From assembly GCF_032452875.1 (NCBI RefSeq), contig NC_083883.1, forward strand, positions 51,334,698-51,398,697: a DNA stretch of 64,000 nt. The letters are read 5' to 3'. A model generated the notes under the pieces. That model did not search any database and had not been told where the DNA came from. It was given only the letters and a program-made list of their open reading frames with translations. This document shows positions 47,674 to 58,351 of the stretch, piece after piece. How positions within the stretch are numbered: position 1 is the first letter of the stretch; every line of letters starts with the position of its first letter. The stretch is from Bos javanicus (lineage: Eukaryota > Chordata > Mammalia > Artiodactyla > Bovidae). A program made the translations under genes and the position numbers.

Positions 47674-47724
47674 TGTCTTCTCCCGGACAGGGCATGCCTG
47701 GTTCCTTGGGGATGCTGGGGAAAA
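47674..47724 (-). CDS. PRKCZ: PRKCZ exon 4, linker after the PB1 domain
   Basis: Acceptor TGCATGCAG precedes 47724 and the strong donor GTGAGT follows 47674. The 51-nt exon completes a Val codon and reads VFPSIPKEPGMPCPGED with one base left over. It corresponds to the PKC-zeta linker between the PB1 domain and the pseudosubstrate (human FPSTPEQPGLPCPGED from memory), with changes only in the flexible part. A longer minus-strand frame runs through this exon but is chance read-through of intron. The next exon (pseudosubstrate RRGARRWRKLY) was not found in the window, so the intron after this exon is at least 47.6 kb. Confidence 0.94.
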
Positions 47725-48138
47725 CTGCATGCAGAGAGAGCCAGAAAAAGAGTGAAGGTCAGTGACCACTGTGGCCTCGCAAGGAGCCCTGCACTGAGTT
47801 TGACTGCCCATGGAGCCCCATGGCCTGCTCTTGCCAGATAATTATTAAGGCAAAACCTTGGAAACCCTGCACATGGACAGGGAGTGAGGGCCGATCACCA
47901 GAACCCAGGCTTCCGTGTCCAGTGAGATGACACCTGACTGACTCCTGACAAGTAAGAGCGGTTTTTATCTGGGATAATAAGACCTAAGAGCAAAAAATGA
48001 AACCAGATTGCTTCCTGTTCCACATTCTTAAATCCTCTGCATCCTAAGATCTTAAACCGTGATCTGTGTGGCTTCCGGTCTAACAAAGCGCCCAAGTGCC
48101 CACCCCCACCCCCAGAGCGTCCACTGGCCGGCACTGAC
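47725..48138 (-). other. PRKCZ intron 3
   Basis: GT (48138) to AG (47725). No repeat or RNA seen in these 0.4 kb. Confidence 0.9.
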
Positions 48139-48228
48139 CGTGAAGGGTGAGCCCTTCATCCTTGTGCTGACAGGACAGGCGGAAGGCCTCCTCCAGCTCC
48201 ATCTGGGAGGACACAGTGCAGGGGTCAC
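48139..48228 (-). CDS. PRKCZ: PRKCZ exon 3, PB1 domain OPCA motif and C-terminal half
   Basis: Acceptor TGCCTAG lies before 48228 and donor GTCAGT after 48139. The 90-nt exon (phase 1 to phase 1) encodes GDPCTVSSQMELEEAFRLS, then CQHKDEGLTLH. With the end of exon 2 it completes the OPCA acidic motif (VDNEGDPCTVSS) and the second PB1 helix (ELEEAFRL). This stretch is almost invariant in mammals and is the clearest anchor for naming the gene. The end of the domain (SCQHKDEGLTLH) varies more, as expected for the tail of PB1. Intron 3 (47725-48138) is only 0.4 kb. Confidence 0.96.
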
Positions 48229-49145
48229 CTAGGCAGACGAGAGACACAGCTGAGGCCACTGCAGGCCCGAGGCAAAGGGCTTCACGGTGGTGAGCACCCA
48301 ACCTTGGGAGGGCAAAGTGCAGCTGCTAGTGACCAGCCGCTCAGGGCAGAGTTGGCCGGTCCCAGAGTGAGTCACCCCCTCAACCCAAAGGCCCAGGTCA
48401 GAACCAACGAGCCCCAGAATGGCAATGAATTCACCCACAGCTCCACATGGGGTGCCAAGCTGGGCAGGTTTCCTGGCCTGAGAGAGAATGAGCACCCTTC
48501 CTATCCAGTCCTAGACCGGAAGGAAGGGCTCCTTGTCTACTGAGGCTGGACAGGAGCACAGATGCTTGGACAGCCAGAGCCAGGACAACGTGGCCTGGCT
48601 TCAGCGGAAAGGCACGTGACCAGAGGTCTGCCTGCCCCTACCCTGCCCCACTCCCATATCCAGGCTGAGAGCTGCTGGGCAGGCCCTTCTGAACTGTTTT
48701 CCAAACCCTCCACTATCTCAGACGTGTGTCTGGCTACAGGAAAGGAGGGAGGGAAAGGAAAAGAGAGGTGGACCCTAGGGAGCTGGCCACCCTCCCCTCC
48801 CCATTTCCCTGAGAAACCACAATTCAGCTAGCAAATCACCCGCCAGAAAAATCCAGAACATGAGGAACGGGGTCAGGAAGGTTAGGACCCACACAAGGTG
48901 GGGGGGACTCCTGCAGCCTCTCCCTGGGGCCCAGCACCAGAGCTGGCCTTGACGGGGATGACCACCCCCGAGGGACCCTCACCCTCGCCCCCTAGTCCCT
49001 CCATGACCTGCCACAGCCTCTTCCCTGGAAACAAGAAGCTAGTTAATTTGAATCGCTTAACCCCAGGGCTGTCCACCTCCACAGGGAAGGGGCTGCGCCC
49101 AGGTTTAGAAAGCCACTGCCCGACCACCACACCCCCCAGGCCCAC
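48229..49145 (-). other. PRKCZ intron 2
   Basis: GT (49145) to AG (48229). No repeat or RNA recognised. Confidence 0.9.
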
Positions 49146-49267
49146 CTTCATTGTCCACCCACTTAAGGGTGAGCGGGTGGCCCGGGTGCAGCCAGCACAT
49201 CTCCCGCACCTCTGCGCAGAGCTCGTCGAAGGTGGTGGCGGAGTCCAGGCTGGTGATGAGGAGGTCC
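49146..49267 (-). CDS. PRKCZ: PRKCZ exon 2, PB1 domain first half
   Basis: Acceptor CTGCGCCCAG precedes the first base at 49267 and donor GTGGGC follows 49146. The 122-nt exon completes the Gly codon of exon 1 and reads DLLITSLDSATTFDELCAEV, then REMCWLHPGHP, then LTLKWVDNE, ending with one base of the next Gly codon. This is PB1 strand 2, helix 1 and the start of the acidic OPCA motif (KWVDxEGDP) that binds basic partners such as PAR6 and p62. Differences from the remembered human protein are conservative except in the loop LHPGHP. Intron 1 (49268-53477) is 4.2 kb and intron 2 (48229-49145) is 0.9 kb. Confidence 0.96.
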
Positions 49268-52200
49268 CTGGGCGCAGAGGACACACAGGTCTCACCAGGG
49301 AGCACATTTAAGTCACATAAGATACTGATGATCAACTAACCAAGTTGTTGATCAAATACAGGAAGCTGTGTTGTCCCCAAGGGTATGATAGCTCCCCCCG
49401 CACCCCGGAACCACTGCCCACAGGCCATGTGAATTACACCATGAGTACCCTGGTGCAGAAACACGCATCCTGGCACCTGAACGTGCCTCCGAGGGGCAGA
49501 AGGACAGGGTAAGGGGGAGTCACCCAGGAGGGGTGGGCGCAGCTGGACAGACTGTTCAGTTCAAGCCCGCAGGCCTCATTACATCGTCCCACTACCTCGA
49601 TGGTGCCAACAGGGCCACATGGTATCCAGGGTGTGAGACCTTTGAGAGGTGGGAAGTGGTGGGGGGTATGGGGAGGGGGACTAACTTATCATCCCAATGC
49701 CACAGCCTCTTGAAACCCTGGAGGCACCATTCGACAACTGCCTTTGGTAGGGCCACAACATAATTCCAGACCCAGTCTGTTGGGAAAACCAAGTCCCAGA
49801 ATGCCACTGCCTTTTATCTTTTCATCCACACTTGGGATATAAAAGCTGGATGGTTGAAGACAGCCCAGGGATTCATGGTCAGTCTTTGAGAATGGCCCTT
49901 AGAGGTAAGGCAAGCCAGCACCAGGGAACACTCGACTCCCTAGGACAGGGAGGGAGGGGTGTTCACCACCCCCATGCACTGTCCCCACATCACCTACCAC
50001 CCAAAGCAGGGCTGGTGTTGACATGGGTAAACGTACGTCTGCTGAGACTCTGAGCAGGAATCACACAGGATACACTGAAGTTGGGGGAAGTTTATCCACA
50101 TCTGACACCACAAGGGTGGGAGCCTCTGAAAAAAGTTTTGAAACACCCCCAACAAGAGAAACACAGGGTCCACTGAGCATTAACACCAATGGCTTCTGAA
50201 TTCTATCAAACGCGTGTTGACAGAGCGTCTCGGTCCACCAGGTAACAGACCCAGGGCCACCAGGATCCAGGATCCATCTGCTGGATGCCCGTGGCAGCCC
50301 GTGTCCAGCCCATGGCTCGCTCCCTAGGGGGTGGGGGGACACAGTTGGAACCCACCCCATCTGCTCAGACCCTCAGCGCCCACCCCAGGGCGCCAAGCTC
50401 ACCAAAGCCTGTGGCATCTTGGCAAATGGGGAGACTGAGGCATAGAGGGGTCTCACGGCTTATCAGTGGGGGCCCCAGAGACCAAGCCCCCCCACTCCCA
50501 CATCTCCCAGACCTTGTACCTGTGCCACCCGGCACACCCATCAGTCCCCCTGTCACAGGGAGCTCTGGAACTGAGTTTGCCACCCATCTATCCCTGGGTG
50601 GCAAACTATCTATCCCTGCCCCACGATCCTCCCCCACAGTTCCACCCCCAGGTGGTAGCTAGTCCCCCTGCCCGGTGCTTCAGGGCCTAGAGGTCAGGTG
50701 GATGGCTCCCCAGTGGTCTGGAGGCAACCGACACCAGGCTGAGGTCATCACCCAGTGACAGCACTTTAGCTCTTCCCTCCACCCCACAACCTGAGCACAG
50801 CGGGGAAAGGTCGTCCCACTCCCTGACCAGGTCTCTGACCACCACCCCGAGCATCACCCCAAACCGGAATCAGGCAGCCTCTCTGAGCAAACAGCTCAGA
50901 CAGAGCCCTGGGCAGGGGCAGCACCCACGAGGCCACCCAAGCCTCATATGCAGCCCAGGCTTTGAGTTCTGGAAACCAGGCTTGAGCTGGAGAGAAGAAG
51001 ATCCAGCCAGGTCTTTCTGTCATCTCAGAAAACCAGGCAGAGCAGGGTCTCCAAACCCAGCACACTTCACCCGGAAACCCCCCAAAACACAGGACACGCC
51101 TGAGACTCCAGTGACCACACCCTCAAAAAGCCCCACTGGCGAGGGGGTGACCCTAATCTCAAGCCTCCGGAGGGCCTGGGGAGGAGAGGGGATGGGAAAG
51201 GGTGATTGCAGAAGCCATTCCGGGGCGGGGGGGGCCCTGAAGACCCCTATTTTTAACAATAGTGTCTCCAGTGTATCTGACCCTCAGCTCCTCGCCCAGG
51301 TGCTTAAACAGAACCTCCCTCCACGGGCCACAGGGCAGGGACAAAATTTCACTTGGACCTTGGGGTTTGGATAAGTGAGCGAGGATTCTGGCGGACACTT
51401 TCTGGAGCCTGCGTCAGGTCTACCATCCCTGAGGACTAAGTTTCCCAACCCAGGCCCCTCCCCAGGCAACAGTGCAAAGCCTTTAGGAAAAGCACTGGGA
51501 AGAGAAGAGGAGCTCAGACAGGGAAGGGACAGTTAGCCTGGGGCAGAAACAAGGAGGGTGGATGCAGAAGGAGGGAGGAGGCATAAAGAGGTGGGAGCCT
51601 CAGTGGGGAGGAAAGAAGAGGAACCAAGAGGGGGAGGGGAGGAAAGGAGGGGGCTGGGGAGGAGAGAGGAAGGGGCACAGGTTGGAAGGGGAAGAAGAGG
51701 GAAGAGTGTAGGGTGTGGCCTCATCTCCAGGAAACCGGACTCAACAGGTCACATTTCCCAAGGTAACCAAAGCGCTCTCCAGGGGCCCAAGCTTAGGGGG
51801 TGGGGATGGCGAGGGGCGGCTAAACAGGCTGCTCGGCCAGCACTCCCAGGGACTCCCAGAGCACTGCCCGGACACCGGCCGAGTCCACCTCCCCCTCCCC
51901 TCCCTGGGCGCAGTGCCGACTGGAACTCGTCCCTGGGTGGAGGGCTGGGGGTCTGGTTCCCACCTGCCCTCTGCCTCTCCGGGTGTGGACTTCCTCTGGC
52001 TAAGGATCAGCTCTGATTTCCACAGTCAGTCACTAGTTGCTCAATCCCACGGTTCCAGACAGAAAAGAGGACTGTCTGATGTATGACTGCCACTCGTCCC
52101 TCTCGGACAAGCCGGGACCCAGCTGACACCTCACCAGCTTCAGTCTGCAGTCCACCTTGACAGGCCAGAAGATACGATCCCTCATCCTCTTCAGGTGGGA

Positions 52201-53477
52201 TGGCCAGTCATCCCCCCCACAAATCCTTATTCTCTAGGGCACCACCACCAATTCCCTTCCCACCACCTCACCCCACACCCACACTCCCAAGGCAGTCAGG
52301 CTGCGGACAGCAGAGAGGGCAGGTGCGTCCTGACTGACACCCCAAACAAGGTGTGCTCTCCAGGTCAAGAGCTGGGGTTTCCAGGCCCTATACCCAACCA
52401 CCAAGTTCAACTGCAGGTGGCATTCAGCTTCCCCACCCCCCAACCCCTCAGAGGCGACCCTGGGGGCAGCCGCCCGATTTGGGGGCTCTTGGAGACCAAC
52501 AGGAGCAGAAGGCTGCAAAAGCCAAATACCCTCATTCTCCCCCAGTATCTGCGTGCACAGTGCTGGGGGCCGCAGGCTTCTCCACCCCCACCAGGACTGT
52601 CCAGCGGCCAAGAATCCAGCGAGCGCCGGGGCCGGTCCAGGGGTCTGGCCACTGACCCCTGTGGACGCCGGTTCGCCCATTTCACAGGGAGGCAGGTCAA
52701 ATCCAGAGCACCGAGTGTGGACAGTCGCAGGGCCCCAGGCCCTCCAGGTGCCCTCCATTCGCGCGACCCCCACGGCTCACCGCACCTGCCCTTCTCCCGC
52801 ACATAAACTGGTCTTAAACTGAGATATCCGGTCGGGTAAATTGGGAAAAGTTTAGAAAACCTCTGCTTTTAAAACCTGCCAGCAGTCTTCACAATTTGAC
52901 GAAAACTTTCTTCCTTACAGATTGTGGCCTTAACATACCGGCCAACTTCCCAGGGAGAATGTCAACACGGGGCTCGGAGACGCGGAGAGCCTCAAGGTGC
53001 CCGTCTTCCGCGCCACGGGCCCCCTCCGGGCAACTTCCAGCCCAGGACAACCCCGTCGGAGCGGGGAGAGACCCGCTGACCCGAGAGGCAGCGGCGCTCG
53101 GAGCTGGGCCGGCGACTCCGAGCCGGGGTCGGGACGGGAGGGCGGGTGCACGCTGATCCAGCCCTGCCCGCAAGCTTTCCCGTCTGTGAAGTCCTAGTGA
53201 GGCCGGTGCGCCCGCATCGCCTGGGGCAGTCTCTAAGCGCGGGCGCGTCCAAAGCTCCTGGGACCCCCTGGGCCCGGAGGGGCCTCGTTGTCCCCGCCCT
53301 CCCGCGCCACCGCCCGCTGCCCCCAAACCTCGGCCTCCCGAGCGGAGGCAGTACAGTCCCCGACGGCCAGCGCGGTCGGGGGCAGCTTCCTGCGTCCGGC
53401 TCTGCACTCGGCAGCGCCGCCTCGACTCGCACAGCCCCCGCCCCGGCCGAGCCCCGCCGTCGGGCGCTCGCGCTCAC
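49268..53477 (-). other. PRKCZ intron 1
   Basis: GT (53477) to AG (49268). Nearly repeat-free. It contains a purine-rich stretch on the plus strand (51540-51715), which is a pyrimidine tract in the transcript, and merges with the CpG island from about 52900. Low repeat content near a promoter suggests regulatory sequence. Confidence 0.85.
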
Positions 53478-53554
53478 CCGCTATAGTGCGCCTTTAGGCG
53501 GACGCGGCCGCGGCCGCCGCTCCCGTCCATCTTGGGGCCCGTCCTGCTGGGCAT
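53478..53554 (-). CDS. PRKCZ: PRKCZ exon 1 (coding part), N-terminus of PKC-zeta
   Basis: The ATG is at 53554 and the exon ends at 53478, followed by the donor GTGAGC. It encodes 25 residues plus two bases of a Gly codon: MPSRTGPKMDGSGG, then RGRV, then RLKAHYS. This matches the PKC-zeta N-terminus, including the basic RLKAHY strand that begins the PB1 domain (its lysine, residue 21 here, is the type-II PB1 basic contact). As I recall the human protein, it lacks one Gly-Arg pair here, so this copy carries a two-residue in-frame expansion inside a GCGGCC repeat. A second in-frame Met lies at codon 9. The 5' UTR continues upstream in the CpG island; no upstream in-frame start is needed to explain the protein. 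The splice phase is 2, matching exon 2. Confidence 0.95.
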
Positions 53555-53850
53555 TGCGCGCTCCGCCGGTCGCCGTCAGCGCCGCGCCCCGGACACTCGG
53601 GCCATGGCGCGGGGCCCCAGCGGCCGAGCCGGGCCGCAGGTGGGGCCGACGGCGGAACGCGGAAGGGAGCGCGCGGCGCACGGACCGAGGGACACGGGTC
53701 CAACTCTAGAAACTTGGCGGCGGGCGGGGCGGGGAGGGGCGGGGGCGCGGCCGGCGGGCGCGCGCGGGGGGCGCGCGCACGGAGTCCAGCGTCAGGCCTC
53801 GCGGGGGCGGGGGGTGTCCGAACATGGCCGACCCGAGGCCCCGCCGGCGG

Positions 53851-54023
53851 CCAATCGGCGGGGCGGGCGGTCCCGGGGCGGGGGCGGTGGCACCTGCGGC
53901 CAATGAGGGCGAGGCGGGGCCGCCACCTGGGCCAATCCCCGGGGGACCCCGCAGCTGCAGCCCAATGGCGGGGCGCGGGGCGGACTACCTGTCGGGCGGG
54001 GTGCGGCCCCACCTGCGGCCAAT
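53851..54023 (-). promoter_or_regulatory. Array of five CCAAT boxes, three coupled to CACCTG E-boxes
   Basis: CCAAT occurs on the plus strand at 53851, 53900, 53932, 53962 and 54019 (ATTGG when read with PRKCZ). Three copies are preceded by CACCTG with a gap of 2-3 bases: 53891-53904, 53924-53936 and 54010-54023. Two of these share the longer core CACCTGCGGCCAATG. CCAAT is the NF-Y site and CACCTG is bound by SNAIL/ZEB and some bHLH proteins; binding here is inferred. NF-Y arrays upstream of TATA-less starts are common, but this coupling is unusual. Confidence 0.7.
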
Positions 54024-54109
54024 GGGAGCGTGCGTGGCCCGGCTCTGCCCGGCAACGCGCGCCCCCTGCCCGCCCGGCACGTCTGTCCCCGGGTGCAGTG
54101 GGCTCCCGG

Positions 54110-54232
54110 GGCCGCTGTTCCCAGGTGGGCTCCCGCACTGAGCGTCTCGAGAACTTTTGGAAATACAGGTTCCAGCCCAGACTCGCTGCATTGAAACTCC
54201 AGCAGTCTGAGCTCACAGTCCGGGTAATTCAG
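54110..54232 (+). other. Possible divergent first exon (non-coding)
   Basis: On the strand opposite PRKCZ, at the far edge of the CpG island, AATTCAG is followed by GTGAGCGC at 54233, a near-consensus splice donor. It lies roughly 100-200 bp beyond the CCAAT array, the geometry expected for a promoter-divergent transcript. No convincing reading frame is present. The left limit is a guess. Supported only by the donor and the island. Confidence 0.3.
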
Positions 54233-54350
54233 GTGAGCGCGAGTCTGCGAGCTCCCGGGCTAGGGGACAGCGGCAACGGGTCGCCCCTTCGACCCTGGAT
54301 TCCGAACGGCGCTCGAAATGAGTGACACGCGTTCTACCAGCTTAGAGATG

Positions 54351-57300
54351 CGGAGACAGACTGCAAAGAGCCTAGAACCCGGCGAAGGTCACAGCCGTCA
54401 GGTCCGGACTCAGCGGCCCTCCTCTCCGTGCAGAAGGTTTGTCTACACTCGCTGGCTTGCTCCCTCTGCTCCAGTTCACTCCTCGGTCCGGGACAAAAGG
54501 ACTGCGTTTGTCCAGGCCGCCTGAAACCTTCACTTCTGAATCCACATCCTCTCTGGGTCTTACTAACACCGGGCGTTTGTCCGGGACTGTCTCTTTGGAA
54601 CACTCTCCACGCCGCCACCCCCCAGGTGCCTCTATCCTGGGCCCATTCCCCTTAACCTTGGGATGGGGTTTTTCCAAGGAGCACGTCCTTAACTGGTTGC
54701 ATCCACAGGGACCCAAATCTGCAATTTGTAGCACCTCAGCCGGGCACCGGGTGCCCACCGGGGCTCGGGGATCTGCAGACCCAGCATTCCTGCCTTCCCG
54801 ACCAAGCCCGGTCCTCCGCTGGGCCACACCCCTGTTGCCTGCCTCCCTCCCCTCCCCCACCGCTACCCCGTTGGCAACCTCTGACCCTCGCCTCCAGTCC
54901 TGGCTAAGCCCTCACAACTCCTCACCTGCATAGTGTGAGGCTTTCTCATTCACCTTTCATTCCACAGACATTTCCTGGCGCCTCCCAGCACAGGGTGCTG
55001 GGTGTTCCTGAAGAACCATGTCCCTATGGTCATAGAACCTTTGTCCTCCCTAGAGATGGACACACAAATCTGTTGACAGCCCACCTCTCTCCTACTTAGG
55101 GTGGTTTGAACTCCCCATCCTAAAAAAACAAAGCCCTCTCTATACCACACCCGCCTGCCCACTTCTCTGCTCTTCTTTACAACATAATACCCGCCTGCCC
55201 CCCCTCCCAACTATCTGCAGCCTCATCTCCACTTTCTCAGCCCTCCTCGTCCCCCACTGTCACCACCAACTCCTGTGTTTTACATACACTGGCCAATTCT
55301 CTGCTTTTTTCTGAACTGACCCCTGGCAGCATACTCACCCCTGAACGCTGCCATCTCCCACCTCTCCTGCACCTCCCTCTGCTGCTTCCTCCGGCAGCCT
55401 GGAAATGCACCCCCACCCTCTCCGCCTCAGTCTTCGGTGCTTCTCAGACCCTTGAGCTGCTCAGCCTGGAAATGCGCCCCCACCACATCCGCCTCAGTCT
55501 TTGATGCTTCTCAGACCCTTGAGCTGCTCATGTCCACTTAGGGCTCAAGATTCGTTCCCAAGCTCGATGGCCCCACTGGGCTGACCATCCCCCTCACCCT
55601 CCACCATCTCTCATCCCACCAGGCCTCCCTCAGACAGGCCCTTCTCCATCTCAGGGTGCCCACCCCTCCTTTTTCCACTCTCGGCTCAGAGTTCTCTGGT
55701 GTGGGGTGGTCACCTCCATTTGGTGATTACATCCACTGCTGCCACCTGGTCCAGCTGGGATTTTTGCATCAGCCTTCTGTTTCCCTAAAACCTCAGTCCA
55801 TCCATGTCCATCTCTCTGGACGTAAGAGTTGCAGTGGTTCCCATCATCTTAAGGGACCCCAGGCCTTCCTGCCCTGCCTCCCGCCGGCCTCATTCTGGTT
55901 CATCCCCACCAGCCCCCGGCTGCCTTCTGCCTCCGGGCCTTTGTGTGTGTGGTGGCACTTTTGCCCAGACCCACACTTACTTACAGCGCCCACTCAACAT
56001 TTCTGACGCCCGTGTGAGTCTGCTCTCAGCCCCACCCCATGGACATCCCTCCACGCCCACCACAGGAGGGCGCAGGAACTTGCAGTCCAGGGGTGAGAGT
56101 GTGGGATACAGTCCCCAGTCCCCCTCTCTTGGCCCCATGGCCAGCACTGGGGCTGTGTCCCCTGGGCTATCGGCAGCCCAGCCTGGCATGTGGCCTTAGG
56201 CAAGATGCCCCACTGCGCCCTCTCCCCACGTTCCTGCCCCAGAGTGGGGTGGAGACAGAGGAGGAAGGGTCAGTGGGTCCAGTCCTTGATGCCCACTGAA
56301 GGCAGCACTGGCCAACCAGAGCCTTTCCCTGGGCACCATCTCCTGGACCTGCTCCATCCAAGGCCCTACCAAACACAAGAGCCCTTTCTAAGGAAGGAAG
56401 CCCTGGCCGCAATGGGAGCCTCCACATCCAAGTGGCCCCATGGATACTGGCCTTTGCCTGAAAACCTGAGGGCCACGTGGGACCCTCCATCCAGGAGGCT
56501 GGAAGCTGGGGCCACCAGTCTTAGTGAGGAAGTCCAAAGGGGGCTGTTGCTGCCCACTCGGGGTCAGGTGGGTTTGGAGGGTGGAGCCTCTGTTCTCCAA
56601 GAGGGCTGGGGGAGGGGAAAAGCCTATTCTGGGACTGGGGTCTCCGACCATAACCAGCCCCAGGCCCTGGTGAGGGTACATGGTTGTCCAGAATGCCCAG
56701 AACACTTCCCTGAGCCCCTCCCCCACTCCCCAACAAGCTTTGCAAAACAACCCCAGGCAGCTCAGGCCAATGGACCCAGCTCCAGAGGGTGAGGCCGCTG
56801 AGTCTCCCACACCCCGGGGCCTCGAGGGCATAGGGCTGGTCCCCAGTGAGTGACAGGCAGGTGTGCCTGTCTGGTGTCCACCGTTCACCCTGCATCCCGG
56901 CCACAGGCACAGGGTGTTCCAGTGGTTGGCAGGCTGGGACTCTATCAGCCTGAGTCACCGCTGTGTCCAGCGTCTGGCACGGCTGGCGTGAACGATGAGT
57001 GAGAGGGTGGAGACCCCTTGGAAACGCTGGGGCCAGTTGTCCCCCTGGACCCTGGGCCTGTTCTGGGGCTCACCTGCCAGCAGGCTGCAGTGTGATGAGG
57101 TCATGAGAGGACTCGCCCGGCGCCTGGGTGCGGAACAGCAGAGACAGACCTGAGGACAGCCTGGCCGCTGAGGGCCAGTCCTTTCCACCTCTGGGCAGTT
57201 TCTCTATTTCCCAGTTTTCCACAAAGATCTCATAAACTTTCATGATCACAAACACCTATTATCTCCAAAGTGGAAAGTACAAAGGTGTGTTGTTTTTAGC

Positions 57301-57694
57301 TGCTTATAAAAGTGACAGAGGCTCATTGTAGAGCTCTGACAGCAGTGGGTGCAGGCAGAGAAGACCTCCTCCTGCGCTGACGCCCCTCCCAAACCCAACT
57401 GGGCCTTCTGCCCTTCCAGTCACCTGGGACCCAGGGCGGGGCTGCTGCATGTGCGTCCCACCCGCTGTGGGCCCTTTGGGAGGAGGTGGGCAAGACAGAG
57501 TGCCCCCACCCCTGGTGCATGGCTGGCCCCCTTACTTTCTTTGATAAATGTTCTTTATGAAATAATATCAACAACTGAGCCCTTATAGGTGAAAGGTAAA
57601 AGTCAGGTGGAATTTATGCTCAGTGAGCCCCATCAGACAGAAGCAAAGGCCTCCGCTGGGGGTCAGTGGTCCTGCCTGAGGGGCTGGTCTCAGC
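54351..57694. other. Upstream flank of PRKCZ, mostly unique
   Basis: No gene is recognised. It contains the 67-bp tandem duplication at 55395-55528. Frames of up to 200 codons (56190-56792) lack domains. Confidence 0.5.
55395..55528 (+). repeat. 67-bp tandem duplication
   Basis: Two adjacent units (55395-55461 and 55462-55528), both starting CAGCCTGGAAATGC and ending CAGACCCTTGAGCTGCT. They differ at about six bases. Confidence 0.95.
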
Positions 57695-58351
57695 ACCCAC
57701 CTCCTCACATCCTCAGGTCCCCTGGGCAGGGTCCCTTCCAAGGCCGTGGGCAGACCCCACTGTCTCTCTGCCAGGTCTGACCTGCCCCGTGCCACCTGGG
57801 TGCAGGCTCTCATCTGCACGGTCAACAGAATGAAGGAGCAGGTGAAACAAATGTTGTCACTGAGCCAGTCTCTCCAGACTGCGAGGCCCCGGCCAGGAAG
57901 GTTCACGGGCTACATTTGTGCCAGGCCAGCCCTGGGGCAGCCCAGGAAGAGATGACTGGCGGAGCTGGCATCTCCCTGAGCCTGGAAGGTAGGGGGTGGG
58001 GACTGGTCATCCTTTCAGGTGTGACACTGACCCACGCAGGGCCAGGTGAGGACCACACAGGTCACTAGAAAGCCCAGGCACCCGCTGACAGGCGTTGGGC
58101 ACACAGCTGTCGGGGGACGACTGAAGGTGCTTCCTTTCCTCGTCTGGGACCTCGCGGTCTGGAGAGACTGGCTCAGTGACAACATTCGCTTTACCTGCTC
58201 CTTCATTCCGTTGACTGTGCAGATGAGAGCCTACACCCAGGTGGCACGGGGCAGGTCAGACCTGGCAGAGAGACAGGAGACAGTGGGGTGTGCCCACGGC
58301 CTTGGAAGGGACCCTGCCCAGGGGACCTGAGGATGTGAGGAGTGGTGGGTG
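57695..58351. repeat. Inverted duplication, about 0.2-kb arms, 255-bp spacer
   Basis: The left arm 57695-57890 is the reverse complement of 58146-58351. By eye there are about nine substitutions, a 2-base and a 7-base length difference. For example CCTCAGGTCCCCTGGGCAGG (left) mirrors CCTGCCCAGGGGACCTGAGG (right). The spacer 57891-58145 is unique sequence. No terminal motif, target duplication or known family is seen. It explains the near-identical frames on opposite strands here. Confidence 0.95.

Larger units (their letters stand above)
1..53700 (-). other. PRKCZ: PRKCZ gene, 5' part (exons 1-4 and introns)
   Basis: Transcription unit of atypical protein kinase C zeta, read right to left. 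Seen in sequence: four exons whose translations follow the PKC-zeta N-terminus in order, with intact phases (2, 1, 1, 1) and GT/AG borders; they add to 340 nt, or 113 codons plus one base. Known of the family: an N-terminal PB1 domain, a pseudosubstrate, one C1 zinc finger and an AGC kinase domain, acting in cell polarity and NF-kB signalling. The C1 and kinase exons were looked for on the minus strand below 47.6 kb and not found, so intron 4 is taken to run off the left edge. The 5' end is placed in the CpG island, but the exact start site cannot be read from sequence. Human and mouse genes also use internal promoters that skip these exons. The locus is 1p36 in human; cattle BTA16 is expected. 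Confidence 0.93.
52900..54350. promoter_or_regulatory. CpG island and promoter of PRKCZ
   Basis: A block of very high G+C with undepleted CpG, densest between 53000 and 54070, covers PRKCZ exon 1 and its upstream flank. There is no TATA box next to the exon. Core-promoter elements are GC boxes (GGGCGGGG type around 53725-53745 and 53865-53880) and five CCAAT boxes between 53851 and 54023. A CG-alternating segment (53756-53780, GCGCGCGC either side of a G run) could adopt Z-DNA or G-quadruplex form. A YY1-like CAAGATGG lies on the minus strand at 53527-53534, over the second Met codon. Start sites are probably dispersed between exon 1 and the CCAAT cluster. Island promoters are often bidirectional, and a plus-strand donor exists at 54233. 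Confidence 0.9.

Noticed and set aside
47164..47811. 215-codon minus frame containing exon 4
   Set aside because: Only 47674-47724 fits PKC-zeta and is bordered by splice sites; the rest is intron.
53494..54325. Frames of 203 and 240 codons on opposite strands of the CpG island
   Set aside because: G+C-driven open frames; the minus one reads PRKCZ exon 1 in the wrong frame (WTGAAAAAASA).
57583..58330. Related frames (VWRDWLSDNI..., ARGRSDLAERQ) on opposite strands as paralogous exons
   Set aside because: Explained by the inverted duplication; no splice sites or family match.
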